From Streptantibioticus silvisoli (lineage in GTDB: Bacteria > Actinomycetota > Actinomycetes > Streptomycetales > Streptomycetaceae): a DNA stretch of 64,000 nt. Positions 42,262 to 50,911 of the stretch are shown in pieces (the first letter of the stretch is position 1; every line of letters starts with the position of its first letter). Both the position numbers and the translations under genes were made by a program. Location of the stretch: assembly GCF_027947535.2 (NCBI RefSeq), contig NZ_JAAGKO020000012.1, positions 100,788 to 164,787 on the forward strand, read 5' to 3'. Under the pieces are notes generated by a model, which was not told where the DNA came from, did not search any database, and saw only the letters and a program-made list of their open reading frames with translations.

Positions 42262-43497
42262 GTGAGCACACCGGCACTCGGCACCGTGGACCTGGGCGAC
42301 CCCGACACGTTCGCCGACCACGAACTCGGCGCGTTCTGGCGCACCTTGCGCGACACCGCCCCGGTGCACTGGAACCCGCCGGTCGACGGCCGCCGGGGGT
42401 TCTGGGCGCTCTCCCGCCACGACGACATCATGGCCGTCTACCGCGACGACGTGAACTTCACGTCCGAGCGCGGCAACGTGCTCGTCACGCTGCTGGGCGG
42501 CGGTGACGCCGGCGCCGGCCGGATGCTGGCCGTCACCGACGGGTACCGGCACCACGAGCTGCGCAAGATCCTCCAGCGGGTGCTGTCACCCAGAGTGCTC
42601 AGCGAGGTCGCGGCGGCGGTGCGGGCCAACACCCGGCAGCTGGTCCGCGAGGCGGTCGGGGCCGGCGGCTGCGACTTCGCCGAGGAGATCGCCAGCCGGA
42701 TACCGATGACCACGATCTCCAACCTGCTCGGCGTGCCCGAGCAGGACCGCGACTACCTGCTCGCCCAGACCAGGGCCGCACTGTCCACCGACGACGAGGA
42801 CGTCGACGAACTGGACTCGGAGATGGCCCGCAACGAGATCCTGATGTACTTCATGGACCTGGTCGAGGAGCGCCGCGAGGCGCCGGGCGACGACGTGATC
42901 AGCATGCTGGTCGGCAGTTCCATCGACGGCGTGCCGCTGTCCGACGAGGACGTCGTCCTCAACTGCTACAGCCTGATCATCGGCGGCGACGAGACCAGCC
43001 GGCTGACGATGATCGACAGCGTCCACACGCTCGCCGCCCGGCCCGGGCAGTACCGGCGGCTCAAGGACGGCGAGGTCGCGATCGACACCGCCGTGGACGA
43101 GGTGCTGCGCTGGGCGTCACCCACCATGCACTTCGGGCGCAGCGTCGTGCGCGAGACCGAACTGCACGGCGTACGGCTGCGGCCCGGCGAGATCGTCACG
43201 CTGTGGCACGCCTCCGGCAACCGCGACGAGCGGGTCTTCGACCGGCCCGCCGAGTTCGACCTCGGCCGCACCCCCAACCGGCACATGGCCTTCGGCTACG
43301 GCCCGCACTTCTGCGTCGGCTCCTACCTGGCCAAGGTGGAGATCGCCGAACTCCTCATGGCGCTGCGGGACTTCACCACCGGAGTCGAGCGCACCGGCGA
43401 GGCGCTGCCCATCCGGTCCAACTTCCTGACCGGGTTCTCCGCGCTGCCGGTGCGGTTGCTGCCCGACCCGCGCGGGCTGAAGGAGGCCGACCGATGA
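42262..43497 (+). CDS. Cytochrome P450
   Basis: A 411-residue soluble bacterial P450. The I-helix oxygen-binding motif is GGDETS, the ExxR pair is DEVLR, and the heme loop is FGYGPHFCVGSYLAKVEI, so the Cys ligand is present. ATP-free, it would hydroxylate, epoxidise or couple a pathway intermediate using electrons from a ferredoxin not encoded here. GTG at 42262 is chosen because AAGGA lies 9 bases upstream, 2 bases after the KS stop. It overlaps the next small ORF by ATGA. Confidence 0.92.
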   Translation: MSTPALGTVDLGDPDTFADHELGAFWRTLRDTAPVHWNPPVDGRRGFWALSRHDDIMAVYRDDVNFTSERGNVLVTLLGGGDAGAGRMLAVTDGYRHHELRKILQRVLSPRVLSEVAAAVRANTRQLVREAVGAGGCDFAEEIASRIPMTTISNLLGVPEQDRDYLLAQTRAALSTDDEDVDELDSEMARNEILMYFMDLVEERREAPGDDVISMLVGSSIDGVPLSDEDVVLNCYSLIIGGDETSRLTMIDSVHTLAARPGQYRRLKDGEVAIDTAVDEVLRWASPTMHFGRSVVRETELHGVRLRPGEIVTLWHASGNRDERVFDRPAEFDLGRTPNRHMAFGYGPHFCVGSYLAKVEIAELLMALRDFTTGVERTGEALPIRSNFLTGFSALPVRLLPDPRGLKEADR

Positions 43498-43643
43498 GAG
43501 GCGACCCCTCCGACGGTGGCGGGGGCGCCGCCCGGACCGGGCGGGAGCGCACCGGTGCCCGGCGCCGGGACTGCCGCCGGGATCACCGCCGGGACCGCCG
43601 CCGGCCGGTCCGCTGCCCGGTGGAGCGCTGCTACCCGAACTGA
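43494..43643 (+). CDS. 49-residue Arg-rich peptide coupled to the P450 gene
   Basis: The ATG overlaps the P450 stop (ATGA) and has a strong AGGAGG 8 bases upstream, inside the last P450 codons. The product begins MRGDPSDGGGG, is Arg-rich in the middle and ends RPVRCPVERCYPN, with three Cys in total. It is not recognised. P450-linked small peptides are known RiPP precursors (for example biarylitides and cittilins), and the terminal CPVERCYPN has Cys and Tyr that could be modified, but no leader motif is recognised and a chance frame in high-GC DNA is a real alternative. Confidence 0.4.
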   Translation: MRGDPSDGGGGAARTGRERTGARRRDCRRDHRRDRRRPVRCPVERCYPN

Positions 43644-43677
43644 ACCCACACCCGTCCAGCGACCGCCGGGAGCACGA

Positions 43678-44373
43678 GTGAACATCTACATCTCAGGACG
43701 CGGGGCATTCGCGGTGCAGGTCGCGGACGCCCTGCTGGAGGAAGGGCACCCGATCACGGGAGTGGCCGCCCCCCGGCTGCGCCAGGGGCGTTCCGACGAC
43801 GGCGACGCGTCGTCCTGGGACCGCCTGCGCTCGTGGGCGTACCCCAGGAGCATCCCGTGGACGGACTCCGCCGAGCTGCGCGCGACGCATGTCCCGGACG
43901 GGGTGGATCTCATCGTCGCCGCGCACTCGCACGCCTTCATCGGCCGCCGCACGCGTGCCAGGGCCGCCGTCGCCACCATCGGCTACCACCCCAGCCTGCT
44001 GCCGGTGCACCGCGGCCGGGACGCCGTGCGGTGGACGATCCGCGACGGCGACAAGGTGACGGGCGGCAGCGTCTACCACCTCACCGAACGCACGGACGGC
44101 GGCCCGCTCGCCGCCCAGGAGCACGTGTTCGTCCCCCCGGGCTCGACCGCGCAGAGCCTGTGGCGCGAGCACCTGGCCCCGCTCGGGGTGCGGCTGCTGC
44201 TGAGGGTGGTCACCGACCTCACCGAGGGCCGGCGGATCGAGGTCCCGCAGGACGAGAAGGTGGCGACCTGGGAACCGGCGATGGACGCGCCCCCGCTGTT
44301 CAAGCCCGAACTCATCGCGCTGCCCGGAACGACGTTCGTCGACGGCAGCAGGTGGGCGCTGCACGCGCGGTGA
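43678..44373 (+). CDS. Formyltransferase-like protein (methionyl-tRNA/phosphoribosylglycinamide formyltransferase fold)
   Basis: A 231-residue protein with the signature IGYHPSLLPVHRGRDAVRW followed by GDKVTGGSVYHLTERTDGGP. The family uses 10-formyltetrahydrofolate and an Asn-x-His...Asp set (NxHPSLLP, then D). Here His and Asp are present but the Asn position is Gly (GYH). Families with this variation seem common in actinomycetes, so formyl or another one-carbon transfer onto an amine or hydroxylamine of the NRPS product is plausible. GTG at 43678 with GGGAG upstream; last gene of the plus-strand operon. Confidence 0.78.
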   Translation: MNIYISGRGAFAVQVADALLEEGHPITGVAAPRLRQGRSDDGDASSWDRLRSWAYPRSIPWTDSAELRATHVPDGVDLIVAAHSHAFIGRRTRARAAVATIGYHPSLLPVHRGRDAVRWTIRDGDKVTGGSVYHLTERTDGGPLAAQEHVFVPPGSTAQSLWREHLAPLGVRLLLRVVTDLTEGRRIEVPQDEKVATWEPAMDAPPLFKPELIALPGTTFVDGSRWALHAR

Positions 44374-44701
44374 GGGCCGGCGGTGACCAACTGGGGCCGT
44401 GACGGCGGGGGCCGACCGCGCCGAACGCCGACGTGCCGGAGCGCCGGTCGGCGGGGGTGCCGAAGCGGTCCGGCTCCGTCGCCCGGCCCGAAGCGCTCGC
44501 GGCCCCAGGACCGCGCGGCGGCATCGAAGGTCCAACGCGGCCCGGCCCTGCGCGCGTTGGACCGGAGCGGCGCCAGCCGACACGCCCACGGCCGCGCGAG
44601 ACCCCCGCCCGGCCGTGGGCGCGTTGGAGCCGGCGGCATCAACTCCCCCCGCACCGGGGCCGCCCACCGGTGAACGGGCGGTCCCGGTGCGGCCGGAGCC
44701 G
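44374..44701. other. Convergent intergenic region
   Basis: This 328-bp stretch between the converging formyltransferase and flavin monooxygenase genes contains GC-rich sequence and one strong hairpin at 44651. No gene is supported. Confidence 0.5.
44651..44690. terminator. Bidirectional hairpin between converging genes
   Basis: A 15-bp stem (44651-44665 with 44676-44690, one wobble) with a 10-base loop lies 11 bases past the monooxygenase stop on the minus strand and could also stop plus-strand transcripts. Confidence 0.75.
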
Positions 44702-46243
44702 TCAGCCGGTCACCGCGTGCCGGGCGGCGGTCAGGGCGATGGCGACCGCCGCGGGGGTGGGGGAGGGCAGCAGGGTGTGGAGGTGGCCGTCGGGGCGGAC
44801 GAGGGCGGCGGCGGGGCGGGGGCCGAGGGCGGTCAGGAGGGGGCCGCGCACCCGGCTGGGGGCCTCGACGACCTCGGTCTCGGCGCCGACCACGGCGCGG
44901 ATCGCGGCGCAGGTGCGCTGCCAGTCGGCCGGCCGGGCCCGGCCCGGGTGGAGCAGCACGGCGTAGTCGCGGCCGGAGATCGCCGCCCACGACGGACCGG
45001 CGACGGCGGCCCCCTCGCCCAGCAGCACCGGCAGGCGGTCGCCGGGGGCGGCGGCGCCGGGCCGGCCGAGCGGCCGGCCGGTGCGGTAGGTGGCGTCCAA
45101 CTGCCCGATCTTCGGCGCCAGTTGCCACTGGAGCAGCCCGGTGCGCCCGGCGGCCCGCACCAGGGCGTCGCGTACGGCCAGCTGGGACGGCTTGGTCAGC
45201 GCGCCCCAGCGGGTCTGTAGCGAGGTGGAGCGGGTCACCGCGTGGACGGCGGCGCGGCGTTCGGTGTCGTAGGTGTCCAGCACGGACGGGTCGAGCGTGC
45301 CGCGCAGGACACCGCCGAGCTTCCAGCCGAGGTTGGAGGCGTCGAGCAGGCCGGTGTTCATGCCCTGGCCGCCGGCCGGGCTCATCAGGTGCGCGGCGTC
45401 GCCGGCCAGGAAGGCCCGGCCGGAGCTGAAGCGCTGGGCGGTGCGCACGTGCACCTTGAAGACGGTGCTGAACTCCAGCTCGCCCAACCGCACCCCGCCC
45501 GGGCCCCGTTCCTCCACGATCCGCTGGAAGAACGCGCGGGAGGGCGTCTCGTCGGCCAGCTGCGGCGGAACGCTGACCGCGATCCGGTGCCGGGTGGGGG
45601 AGATCGGGGCGAGGCCCAGGCCGCCCTGGGCGGTGTAGCAGTAGCTGACCAGGTCGGGAGCGATGTCGCCGGTGAGTTCGGCGTCGGTGATGGCGAAGTT
45701 GATGGGCAGCCGGGAGCCGTCGAAGGCGATGCCCAGCTGCTTGCGCACGGTGCTGTGCGCGCCGTCGGCGCCGATCACCCAGGGGGCCTCGACCTCCTCG
45801 GTGCCGCCGTCCGCCAGGGCGAACCGCAGCCGGGCGCGCGGCCCGGAGGCGTCCAGCCACTCCAGCCGCACCCCGCGCTCGACCTTGCCGCCCAGCTCCA
45901 CCAGCCGTTGCAGCAGCAGCGCCTCGGTGCGGTGCTGCGACAGGCCGATGGCGAACGGGTACGGGGTGTCGCCCAGCCGGTCCAGCCAGGCGGTGGCGAG
46001 CGGCTTGTGGTCGGAGAAGTAGGCGACGCCCTGCACCCGGTGGCCCTCCTCGACCAGCCGGTCGGCGACACCGATGCGCCGCAGCAGCTCCAGCGGGCGC
46101 GGCCAGATGCTGGTGGCCCGCGAGTGCGCGGAATGCTCGCGCACCGCGTCGACGATGCGCACGGCAACGCCCTGGCCCAGCAGTTCGCAGCCGATCACCA
46201 GACCGATGGGACCGGCGCCCACCACCACGACGGGATTGTCCAT
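44702..46243 (-). CDS. FAD-dependent aromatic monooxygenase (PHBH family)
   Basis: A 513-residue group A flavoprotein hydroxylase. The dinucleotide motif is VVVVGAGPIGLVIGCELLG at the N-terminus, the DG motif is GADGAHSTVRKQLG near 165, and the GD motif is FLAGDAAHLMSPAGGQGMNT near 295. The C-terminal domain has the thioredoxin-like fold seen in phenol and polyketide hydroxylases. It would use NAD(P)H and oxygen to hydroxylate an aromatic or polyketide substrate; drug-inactivating relatives (rifampicin monooxygenase) share the architecture. It is divergent from an MFS exporter with palindromes between, a common resistance/tailoring arrangement. Confidence 0.88.
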   Translation of the reverse strand: MDNPVVVVGAGPIGLVIGCELLGQGVAVRIVDAVREHSAHSRATSIWPRPLELLRRIGVADRLVEEGHRVQGVAYFSDHKPLATAWLDRLGDTPYPFAIGLSQHRTEALLLQRLVELGGKVERGVRLEWLDASGPRARLRFALADGGTEEVEAPWVIGADGAHSTVRKQLGIAFDGSRLPINFAITDAELTGDIAPDLVSYCYTAQGGLGLAPISPTRHRIAVSVPPQLADETPSRAFFQRIVEERGPGGVRLGELEFSTVFKVHVRTAQRFSSGRAFLAGDAAHLMSPAGGQGMNTGLLDASNLGWKLGGVLRGTLDPSVLDTYDTERRAAVHAVTRSTSLQTRWGALTKPSQLAVRDALVRAAGRTGLLQWQLAPKIGQLDATYRTGRPLGRPGAAAPGDRLPVLLGEGAAVAGPSWAAISGRDYAVLLHPGRARPADWQRTCAAIRAVVGAETEVVEAPSRVRGPLLTALGPRPAAALVRPDGHLHTLLPSPTPAAVAIALTAARHAVTG

Positions 46244-46321
46244 GGAAAATCGTCTCCCCTGATAGGGCGAAATCGGGGCGGCCGCTGCGACCGCGTACCA
46301 GCCGAGGCTAGGCAGGCCGCC

Positions 46322-46375
46322 GGAAAGCCGGTACCGCCTTTCCCCGAAAGTGCGATCCGCCTTTTCCCAAAGTGG
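46322..46375. promoter_or_regulatory. Operator-like palindrome and direct repeats upstream of the monooxygenase
   Basis: A 22-bp near-perfect palindrome at 46322-46343 reads GGAAAG-C-CGGTACCG-C-CTTTCC (20 of 22 positions symmetric). Overlapping it, two 18-bp direct repeats (46335 and 46358, 23-bp period) each contain CTTT-N4/5-AAAG. The site is 80-130 bp before the monooxygenase start. A dimeric TetR- or MarR-type repressor would suit it, but no such gene is in the window. Confidence 0.55.
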
Positions 46376-46590
46376 TGTTACGGCCCCTCCCCCGGGGGAT
46401 GTTCCGATCGGCACCCCGGGTGTTCCCTCCGAGGGGAGAACCGGACGGCGACACCTCCGGCGTGCTGAAGTGGTGTTCGGCGGCCGGTGCGTCCCGACGG
46501 GTCGTCACGGTTGTGGTCCGGCCCTCAACGCCCCTGTGGCGTCAGCGGGTTGGCGGCGTGCCTCCAACCGCCGTGCCGGGCAGGGCGGTT

Positions 46591-46630
46591 GATGTCTCTG
46601 ACGGGACATCAGTGCCTCCAAAGAGACATC
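46591..46630. promoter_or_regulatory. GATGTC-N8-GACATC inverted repeat
   Basis: An inverted repeat at 46591-46610 (GATGTC, 8-base spacer, GACATC) is followed by another GACATC at 46625. It lies about 240-280 bp before the MFS exporter start and may be its operator. Confidence 0.45.
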
Positions 46631-46867
46631 TCCATGGACCCGAAGCGGAATTCCGGTGGGCCGGTATCGCTCCTAGCATGGTGGGGACGAGATCCAGAAG
46701 CTTTCCCAAAGGACGTCCCGACTGGAGGGACGGCCGCGTCGGCGGCCTTTCACCGGACGTAGTTCTTCATTCGGAGTTCCTTCGCCCTCGACCGGGATCG
46801 CCTCCTCACCCTCCGACGCCCCCCGCGGTTCCCCACGAAGCCTTCTTGGCGAATGACAAGGACGATG

Positions 46868-48442
46868 ATGACGAAAGACACCCAGAATGCGACCCGCCGT
46901 CCGGCGATCAGCCTGATCACCGTCGTACTCGCGTCACTGCTGCTGCCGATCTCGCTGACGGGCTCCTCGGTGGCGATGCCGGGAGTGGCCAACTCCTTCC
47001 ACAACACCCTGGCGTCCGGCCAGTGGATCGTGAACGGCTACGACCTGACGTTCGCCAGCTTCATGCTGGCGTGCGGCGCGTTCGCCGACCGGTTCGGCCG
47101 CCGCAAGGTCTTCGCGATCGGCACCGCGGTGTTCGCGCTGTGCACCCTGGTGTCGGCGGTCTCCAACGGCATCGTCCTGCTGGACGCGGCGCGGGCGGTG
47201 GCCGGTATCGGCGCCGGCGCGATGCTGACCGCGGGCAGCGCGACGCTGGCCCAGGTCTTCGACGGCCCGGCGCGCGCCAAGGCGTTCGGCGTCTTCGGCA
47301 CCGCGGTCGGCGTCGGCATGGCCTTCGGCCCGTTCATCGCCGGCTCGCTGTCGACCTCGTTCGGCTGGCGGTCCATCTTCTACGTGCCGGCCATCGCCGG
47401 CGCCGTGGTGCTGCTGCTGGTGCCGTTCCTGCCCGAGACCCGGGACCCGGACGCCAAGAAGGTGGACTGGGCCGGCACCATCAGCTTCTCCGGCGCGCTC
47501 GCGGCGCTGATCGCGGCGCTCATCGAGGGCTCGCAGCTCGGCTGGGCCTCCGGCTTCGACATCGCGATGTACGCGGTGTTCGCGGTGCTGATCACGGTGT
47601 TCGTCCGGGTCGAACTGGCCCAGGAACGCCCGATGTTCGACCTGTCGCTGTTCAAGCAGCCGCAGTTCCTGTCGCTGTGCGTCGCGGTCGTGGCGCTGGT
47701 GGTGGCCTTCACCCCGCTGCTGGTCTACCTGCCCAGCTACCTCAGCTCGGTCAACGGCGCGACGCTGCGGCACGCCGGCGTCGACATGCTGATGCTGACC
47801 GTGCCGACGATCTTCTTCCCGCTGATCGCCGGTTACGTGATGCGCTGGATCCCGATCCGGCACCTGGTGACCGCCTCGGTCGGCTTCACCGCGATCGGCA
47901 CCGGCTGGCTGACCGTGCTGCACCCGGGCGTCGGCAACTGGGAGGCGCTCGGCCCGTACGCGATCATCGGCATCGGCATCGGTGTGTCGTTCGGCGTGAT
48001 GGACGGCGCCGCCGTCTCCAGCGTCGACCCGGCGCGGGCCGGCATGGCCGCGGGCATGTTCAACACGATGCGCCTCACCGGTGAGGCGATCGGCATCGCG
48101 GTGGTCGGCGCGCTGATGGTGTCCTTCACCCGCAGCCGGCTCGGCAGCCAGCTGAACACCTTCACCGGCGCCTACGGGCACCAGCCGGGCAGGCTCGCCA
48201 ACACGCTGAACCAGGGCCGGCTCGCCGACGCGCAGGCCACGGTTCCGCAGTCCGCCCGCAGCGCGTTCCACTCCGTCGCCACCCACGCCTACACCGGCGG
48301 CCTGCACACCTCGATGTGGGTCATGGCGATCTTCTGCGCCGCGGCCACCGTGCTGGTCGCCGTCGTCGGCGCCCGCTCCGCGCACCCCGCCCCGCAGAGC
48401 GCCGGCGACGCCGCTCCCGCCACCGAGCCCGCCCGGGTCTGA
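46868..48442 (+). CDS. MFS drug exporter (DHA2/EmrB-QacA type, 14 helices)
   Basis: A 524-residue transporter. Helix 1 has LASLLLPISLTGSSVAMPGV, motif A is GAFADRFGRRKVFAIG, motif C is AGIGAGAMLTAGSATLAQVF and GVGMAFGPFIAGSLSTSFGW follows. Length and helix count fit the 14-TM DHA2 family, which exports antibiotics by proton antiport. ATG at 46868 was chosen because AAGGA is 5 bases before it; ATG at 46853 and 46865 are in frame. Divergent from the monooxygenase, it is the best candidate exporter for the product of the flanking blocks. Confidence 0.9.
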   Translation: MTKDTQNATRRPAISLITVVLASLLLPISLTGSSVAMPGVANSFHNTLASGQWIVNGYDLTFASFMLACGAFADRFGRRKVFAIGTAVFALCTLVSAVSNGIVLLDAARAVAGIGAGAMLTAGSATLAQVFDGPARAKAFGVFGTAVGVGMAFGPFIAGSLSTSFGWRSIFYVPAIAGAVVLLLVPFLPETRDPDAKKVDWAGTISFSGALAALIAALIEGSQLGWASGFDIAMYAVFAVLITVFVRVELAQERPMFDLSLFKQPQFLSLCVAVVALVVAFTPLLVYLPSYLSSVNGATLRHAGVDMLMLTVPTIFFPLIAGYVMRWIPIRHLVTASVGFTAIGTGWLTVLHPGVGNWEALGPYAIIGIGIGVSFGVMDGAAVSSVDPARAGMAAGMFNTMRLTGEAIGIAVVGALMVSFTRSRLGSQLNTFTGAYGHQPGRLANTLNQGRLADAQATVPQSARSAFHSVATHAYTGGLHTSMWVMAIFCAAATVLVAVVGARSAHPAPQSAGDAAPATEPARV

Positions 48443-48594
48443 CCGCTCCCCGGCACCACCCGCCGGGCGGCGCCGCGGCACCCGCCGCGCCGCCGCCCGG
48501 GGGCCGGGGCGGCGCCCGCCGCCCCACCGAACTCCCCCCGGCACACCGTTCCCGTCCCGGGGGCACCGCTTTGTTCCGGAAAGGACGATCCACC

Positions 48595-49053
48595 ATGAGC
48601 GAACTGACGGTCGAGCGCGTCGGTGAGGCATTCGCCGCCCTGGGGTCCGGGGACCGCGAGAAGATGCTCCAGTACTGGGACGAGAACGTGCGCTTCGAGA
48701 TCCCCGGCAACCACGCCTACGCCGGCTGGTACGAGGGGCTCGACAGCTTCCTGGGATTCCTCAAGACGGTCGGCGAGATGTCCGGCGGCTCCTACCTGGC
48801 CGAGAACATCACGGTCATGGTGAACGCCGAGGACGGCTGGTCGGTGGACGTCAACCGCGACTACGCCCGGCGGGCCGGCGTGCCCGAGGGCGAGACGTCC
48901 CCGTACCTGCTCATGGACGTCGAGGCGATGCACCTGCTGCGCTGGCGCGACGGCCGTGTCGTCGAGGGCCGCGGCACCATCCTGGGCGACGGCCTGACCA
49001 CCTCCTCGCTGTGGTGGTCCCCGATCGCCGCGGACGGCACCCGTACCGCCTGA
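48595..49053 (+). CDS. SnoaL-like/NTF2-fold protein
   Basis: A 152-residue protein with the NTF2-like pattern ERVGEAFAALGSGDREKMLQ, YWDENVRFEIPGNHAYAGWYEG, SFLGFLKTVGEM and a C-terminal VEAMHLLRWRDGRVVEG strand pair. The family includes polyketide cyclases (SnoaL), hydroxylases and steroid isomerases; the substrate cannot be told from sequence. GGAAAGGA lies upstream of the ATG at 48595. It follows the exporter by 152 bp and probably belongs to the same transcription unit. Confidence 0.8.
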   Translation: MSELTVERVGEAFAALGSGDREKMLQYWDENVRFEIPGNHAYAGWYEGLDSFLGFLKTVGEMSGGSYLAENITVMVNAEDGWSVDVNRDYARRAGVPEGETSPYLLMDVEAMHLLRWRDGRVVEGRGTILGDGLTTSSLWWSPIAADGTRTA

Positions 49054-49220
49054 GCGGCCGCGGAACCCGTCCGGCTCAGGCCCCCGTGCCCCCCGGCGAA
49101 CACCCCCGGGGCCGGCCCGGGCGCCGGGGCGGCGGCCGCCCCCCGTCGGCCCCGCCCCGGCCATCACTCCCGCTCCACGAGTACGTCGCGCTCCGGCCCG
49201 GGTACGTCGTCGTACGGCCC

Positions 49221-49283
49221 GGATAGGCCGGCGTCCGGTACGGATAGGCCGGCGTCCGGTACGGGTAGGCCGGCGTCCGGTAC
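49221..49283. repeat. Three-copy 21-bp tandem repeat
   Basis: Units starting at 49221, 49242 and 49263 read GG(A/G)TAGGCCGGCGTCCGGTA plus a final C; nearly exact. Confidence 0.85.
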
Positions 49284-49523
49284 GGGGAGGTTGCCGCACC
49301 GCAGGCGTCGCACCGTTACGCATCCCACCGCACCGGATCGGGCCGCCGGGGCCGCCGTGCCGGGGGCCTGGGGGCCGGCGCCGGTCATGGCTCCGGCCCC
49401 GGCTCCGGTGGGCCGCTCCGGGACGCACTTCTGCCTGACGTCGGTCGCACCCCCCGGCGCCGAAGTCCCCTTGTCCGCACAGCCGTTGGGCGAACCGCAC
49501 CGCTGTTGGGCCAGCCGTACCAC

Positions 49524-49586
49524 CGTCCCGTGAACCGCACTCTCCGTCCCGTGAACCGCACTCTCCGTCCCGTGATCCGCGCCCCC
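49524..49586. repeat. Three-copy 21-bp tandem repeat, second array
   Basis: Units starting at 49524 and 49545 read CGTCCCGTGAACCGCACTCT plus C; a third, diverged unit starts at 49566. The sequence is unrelated to the array at 49221, but the period is identical. Confidence 0.8.
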
Positions 49587-49824
49587 GTCCCGCGTACCGC
49601 GCCGCGGTCCCGGCCCGGCGGTGCGGCTCGTACGGCGGACCATCCGGCCTCCGAGGTCCTGATCCGCCGGCACCCACGCCTCCCACGGGTCGACGCCCGG
49701 CCGCCGGCCGCCCCCCTTCCCGGGCCGGCGGCCGGGGCCGCGCCGCGACCCGCCGCTCTCCCGCACATCCCGCACATCCCGCCCGGCCGGTCAGCCCGGC
49801 CGGCTCCCGATTGACGAGGTCACC

Positions 49825-50808
49825 ATGCGCGCAGCCCGATTCGCCGCCTTCGGCGGGCCCGACGTCCTCACCGTCGACACCGATGTCCCGGCGCCCGCCG
49901 ACGAGGCCGGCCGGGTGGTCATCGAGGTGTCCCATGCCGGCGTGAACTTCGCCGAAGTCATGTTCCGCCGCGGCCAGTTCCCGGTGGGGCTGCCGCACGT
50001 GCCCGGCCTGGAGGCGGTCGGCACGGTCCGCTCGGTCGGCGAGGGCGTCACCGGCCTGGTCCCCGGGCAGCGGGTGGCCGCCCTGGTGATGGAGGGCGGC
50101 GGCAATGCCGAACTCGTCAGCGCCCGGGCCGACCTGACCGTCCCGCTGGAGGGGCCGCTGGCCGCCCTGGACTCCGCGACCGCAGCCGCCGTGCCGTGCA
50201 ACGTCACCACCGCGATCGGCGTGGTGGAGTCGGCCGGCCGGGTGGCGCGGGGCGACAAGGTCCTCGTGCTGGCCGCCGGCGGCGGCGTCGGCAGCGCGGC
50301 CGCCCAGCTGGCCCGGGCGGCCGGTGCCGCGCTGGTGGTCGGCGCGGTGAGCACGGCCGCGAAGGCCGAGGCCGCCCTCGCGTTCGGCTACGACGCGGTC
50401 GTCACCTACGACGAACTGGCCGACGGGGTCCGCGCGGCCACCGGCGGCACCGGCGTCGACGTCGTCCTCGACTCCGTCGGCGGCCCGGTCCGCAAGGCCG
50501 CCAACGACCTGCTGGAGCCGCTGGGCCGGCACGTCGTCTTCGGCGACGCGGCCCAGCAGGACACCGAATTCCCGGCCAACCACGTCTGGTTCACCGCGAC
50601 CGGCTTCGCCGGCTACAACCTCGGCGGCCTCGCCGGCGCCCGCCCGCTCGTGCTGCGCGAGCACTTCGAGCGGGCCCTGCACGCCGTCGCCTCCGGCGCG
50701 GTGCGCGTCGCCGTCACCGAACTCGCCCTCGACGAGGTCGCCAAGGCCCACGAACTGCTGGAATCCCGTTCCTCCACCGGCAAGTTCGTCGTCCGCACCG
50801 GCGTCTGA
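49825..50808 (+). CDS. Zinc-free MDR-family NAD(P)H:quinone oxidoreductase-like protein
   Basis: A 327-residue medium-chain reductase. GVNFAEVMFRRGQFPVGLPHVPGLEAVGTV and VGEGVTGLVPGQRVAAL form the catalytic domain without the zinc-ligand pattern, and VLVLAAGGGVGSAAAQLARAAG is the nucleotide-binding loop. DVVLDSVGG is the usual later strand. It likely reduces an activated double bond or quinone with NADPH, possibly as a trans enoylreductase. ATG at 49825 with GAGGT 4 bases upstream. It ends before a strong double hairpin and faces a second MDR gene. Confidence 0.88.
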   Translation: MRAARFAAFGGPDVLTVDTDVPAPADEAGRVVIEVSHAGVNFAEVMFRRGQFPVGLPHVPGLEAVGTVRSVGEGVTGLVPGQRVAALVMEGGGNAELVSARADLTVPLEGPLAALDSATAAAVPCNVTTAIGVVESAGRVARGDKVLVLAAGGGVGSAAAQLARAAGAALVVGAVSTAAKAEAALAFGYDAVVTYDELADGVRAATGGTGVDVVLDSVGGPVRKAANDLLEPLGRHVVFGDAAQQDTEFPANHVWFTATGFAGYNLGGLAGARPLVLREHFERALHAVASGAVRVAVTELALDEVAKAHELLESRSSTGKFVVRTGV

Positions 50809-50826
50809 CCGCACCGGGACCCCGCC

Positions 50827-50857
50827 GGGACCGCACCGCCCCCCGCGGTGCGGTCCC
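50827..50857 (+). terminator. Perfect 13-bp hairpin after the first MDR gene
   Basis: Arms 50827-50839 and 50845-50857 pair perfectly around a CCCCC loop, 18 bases after the stop. Confidence 0.85.
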
Positions 50858-50878
50858 GGTCGCGTGAGCCGGTCCACC

Positions 50879-50911
50879 GTGCCGCAGCCGCTCCCCGCGC
50901 GGCTGCGGCAC
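50879..50911. terminator. Second perfect 13-bp hairpin
   Basis: GTGCCGCAGCCGC at 50879-50891 pairs with 50899-50911 around a 7-base loop, directly after the first hairpin; probably a back-up terminator. Confidence 0.7.

Larger units (their letters stand above)
49054..49824. other. Repeat-bearing intergenic region
   Basis: This 771-bp stretch contains two separate 21-bp repeat arrays. One minus-strand frame (49164-49775, about 203 residues) reads through both as 7-residue repeats (VPDAGLP-like and GTESAVH-like), but its composition is Arg/Gly/Pro-rich with no ribosome binding site seen, so it is not called as a gene. Confidence 0.45.

Noticed and set aside
42217..43026. Minus-strand frames of 94-146 residues opposite the P450 gene
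   Set aside because: They are shadows of the P450 reading frame with no independent signals.
49164..49775. A 203-residue minus-strand gene reading through both 21-bp arrays
   Set aside because: There is no RBS, composition is biased and 21-bp repeats keep any frame open, so openness is not evidence.
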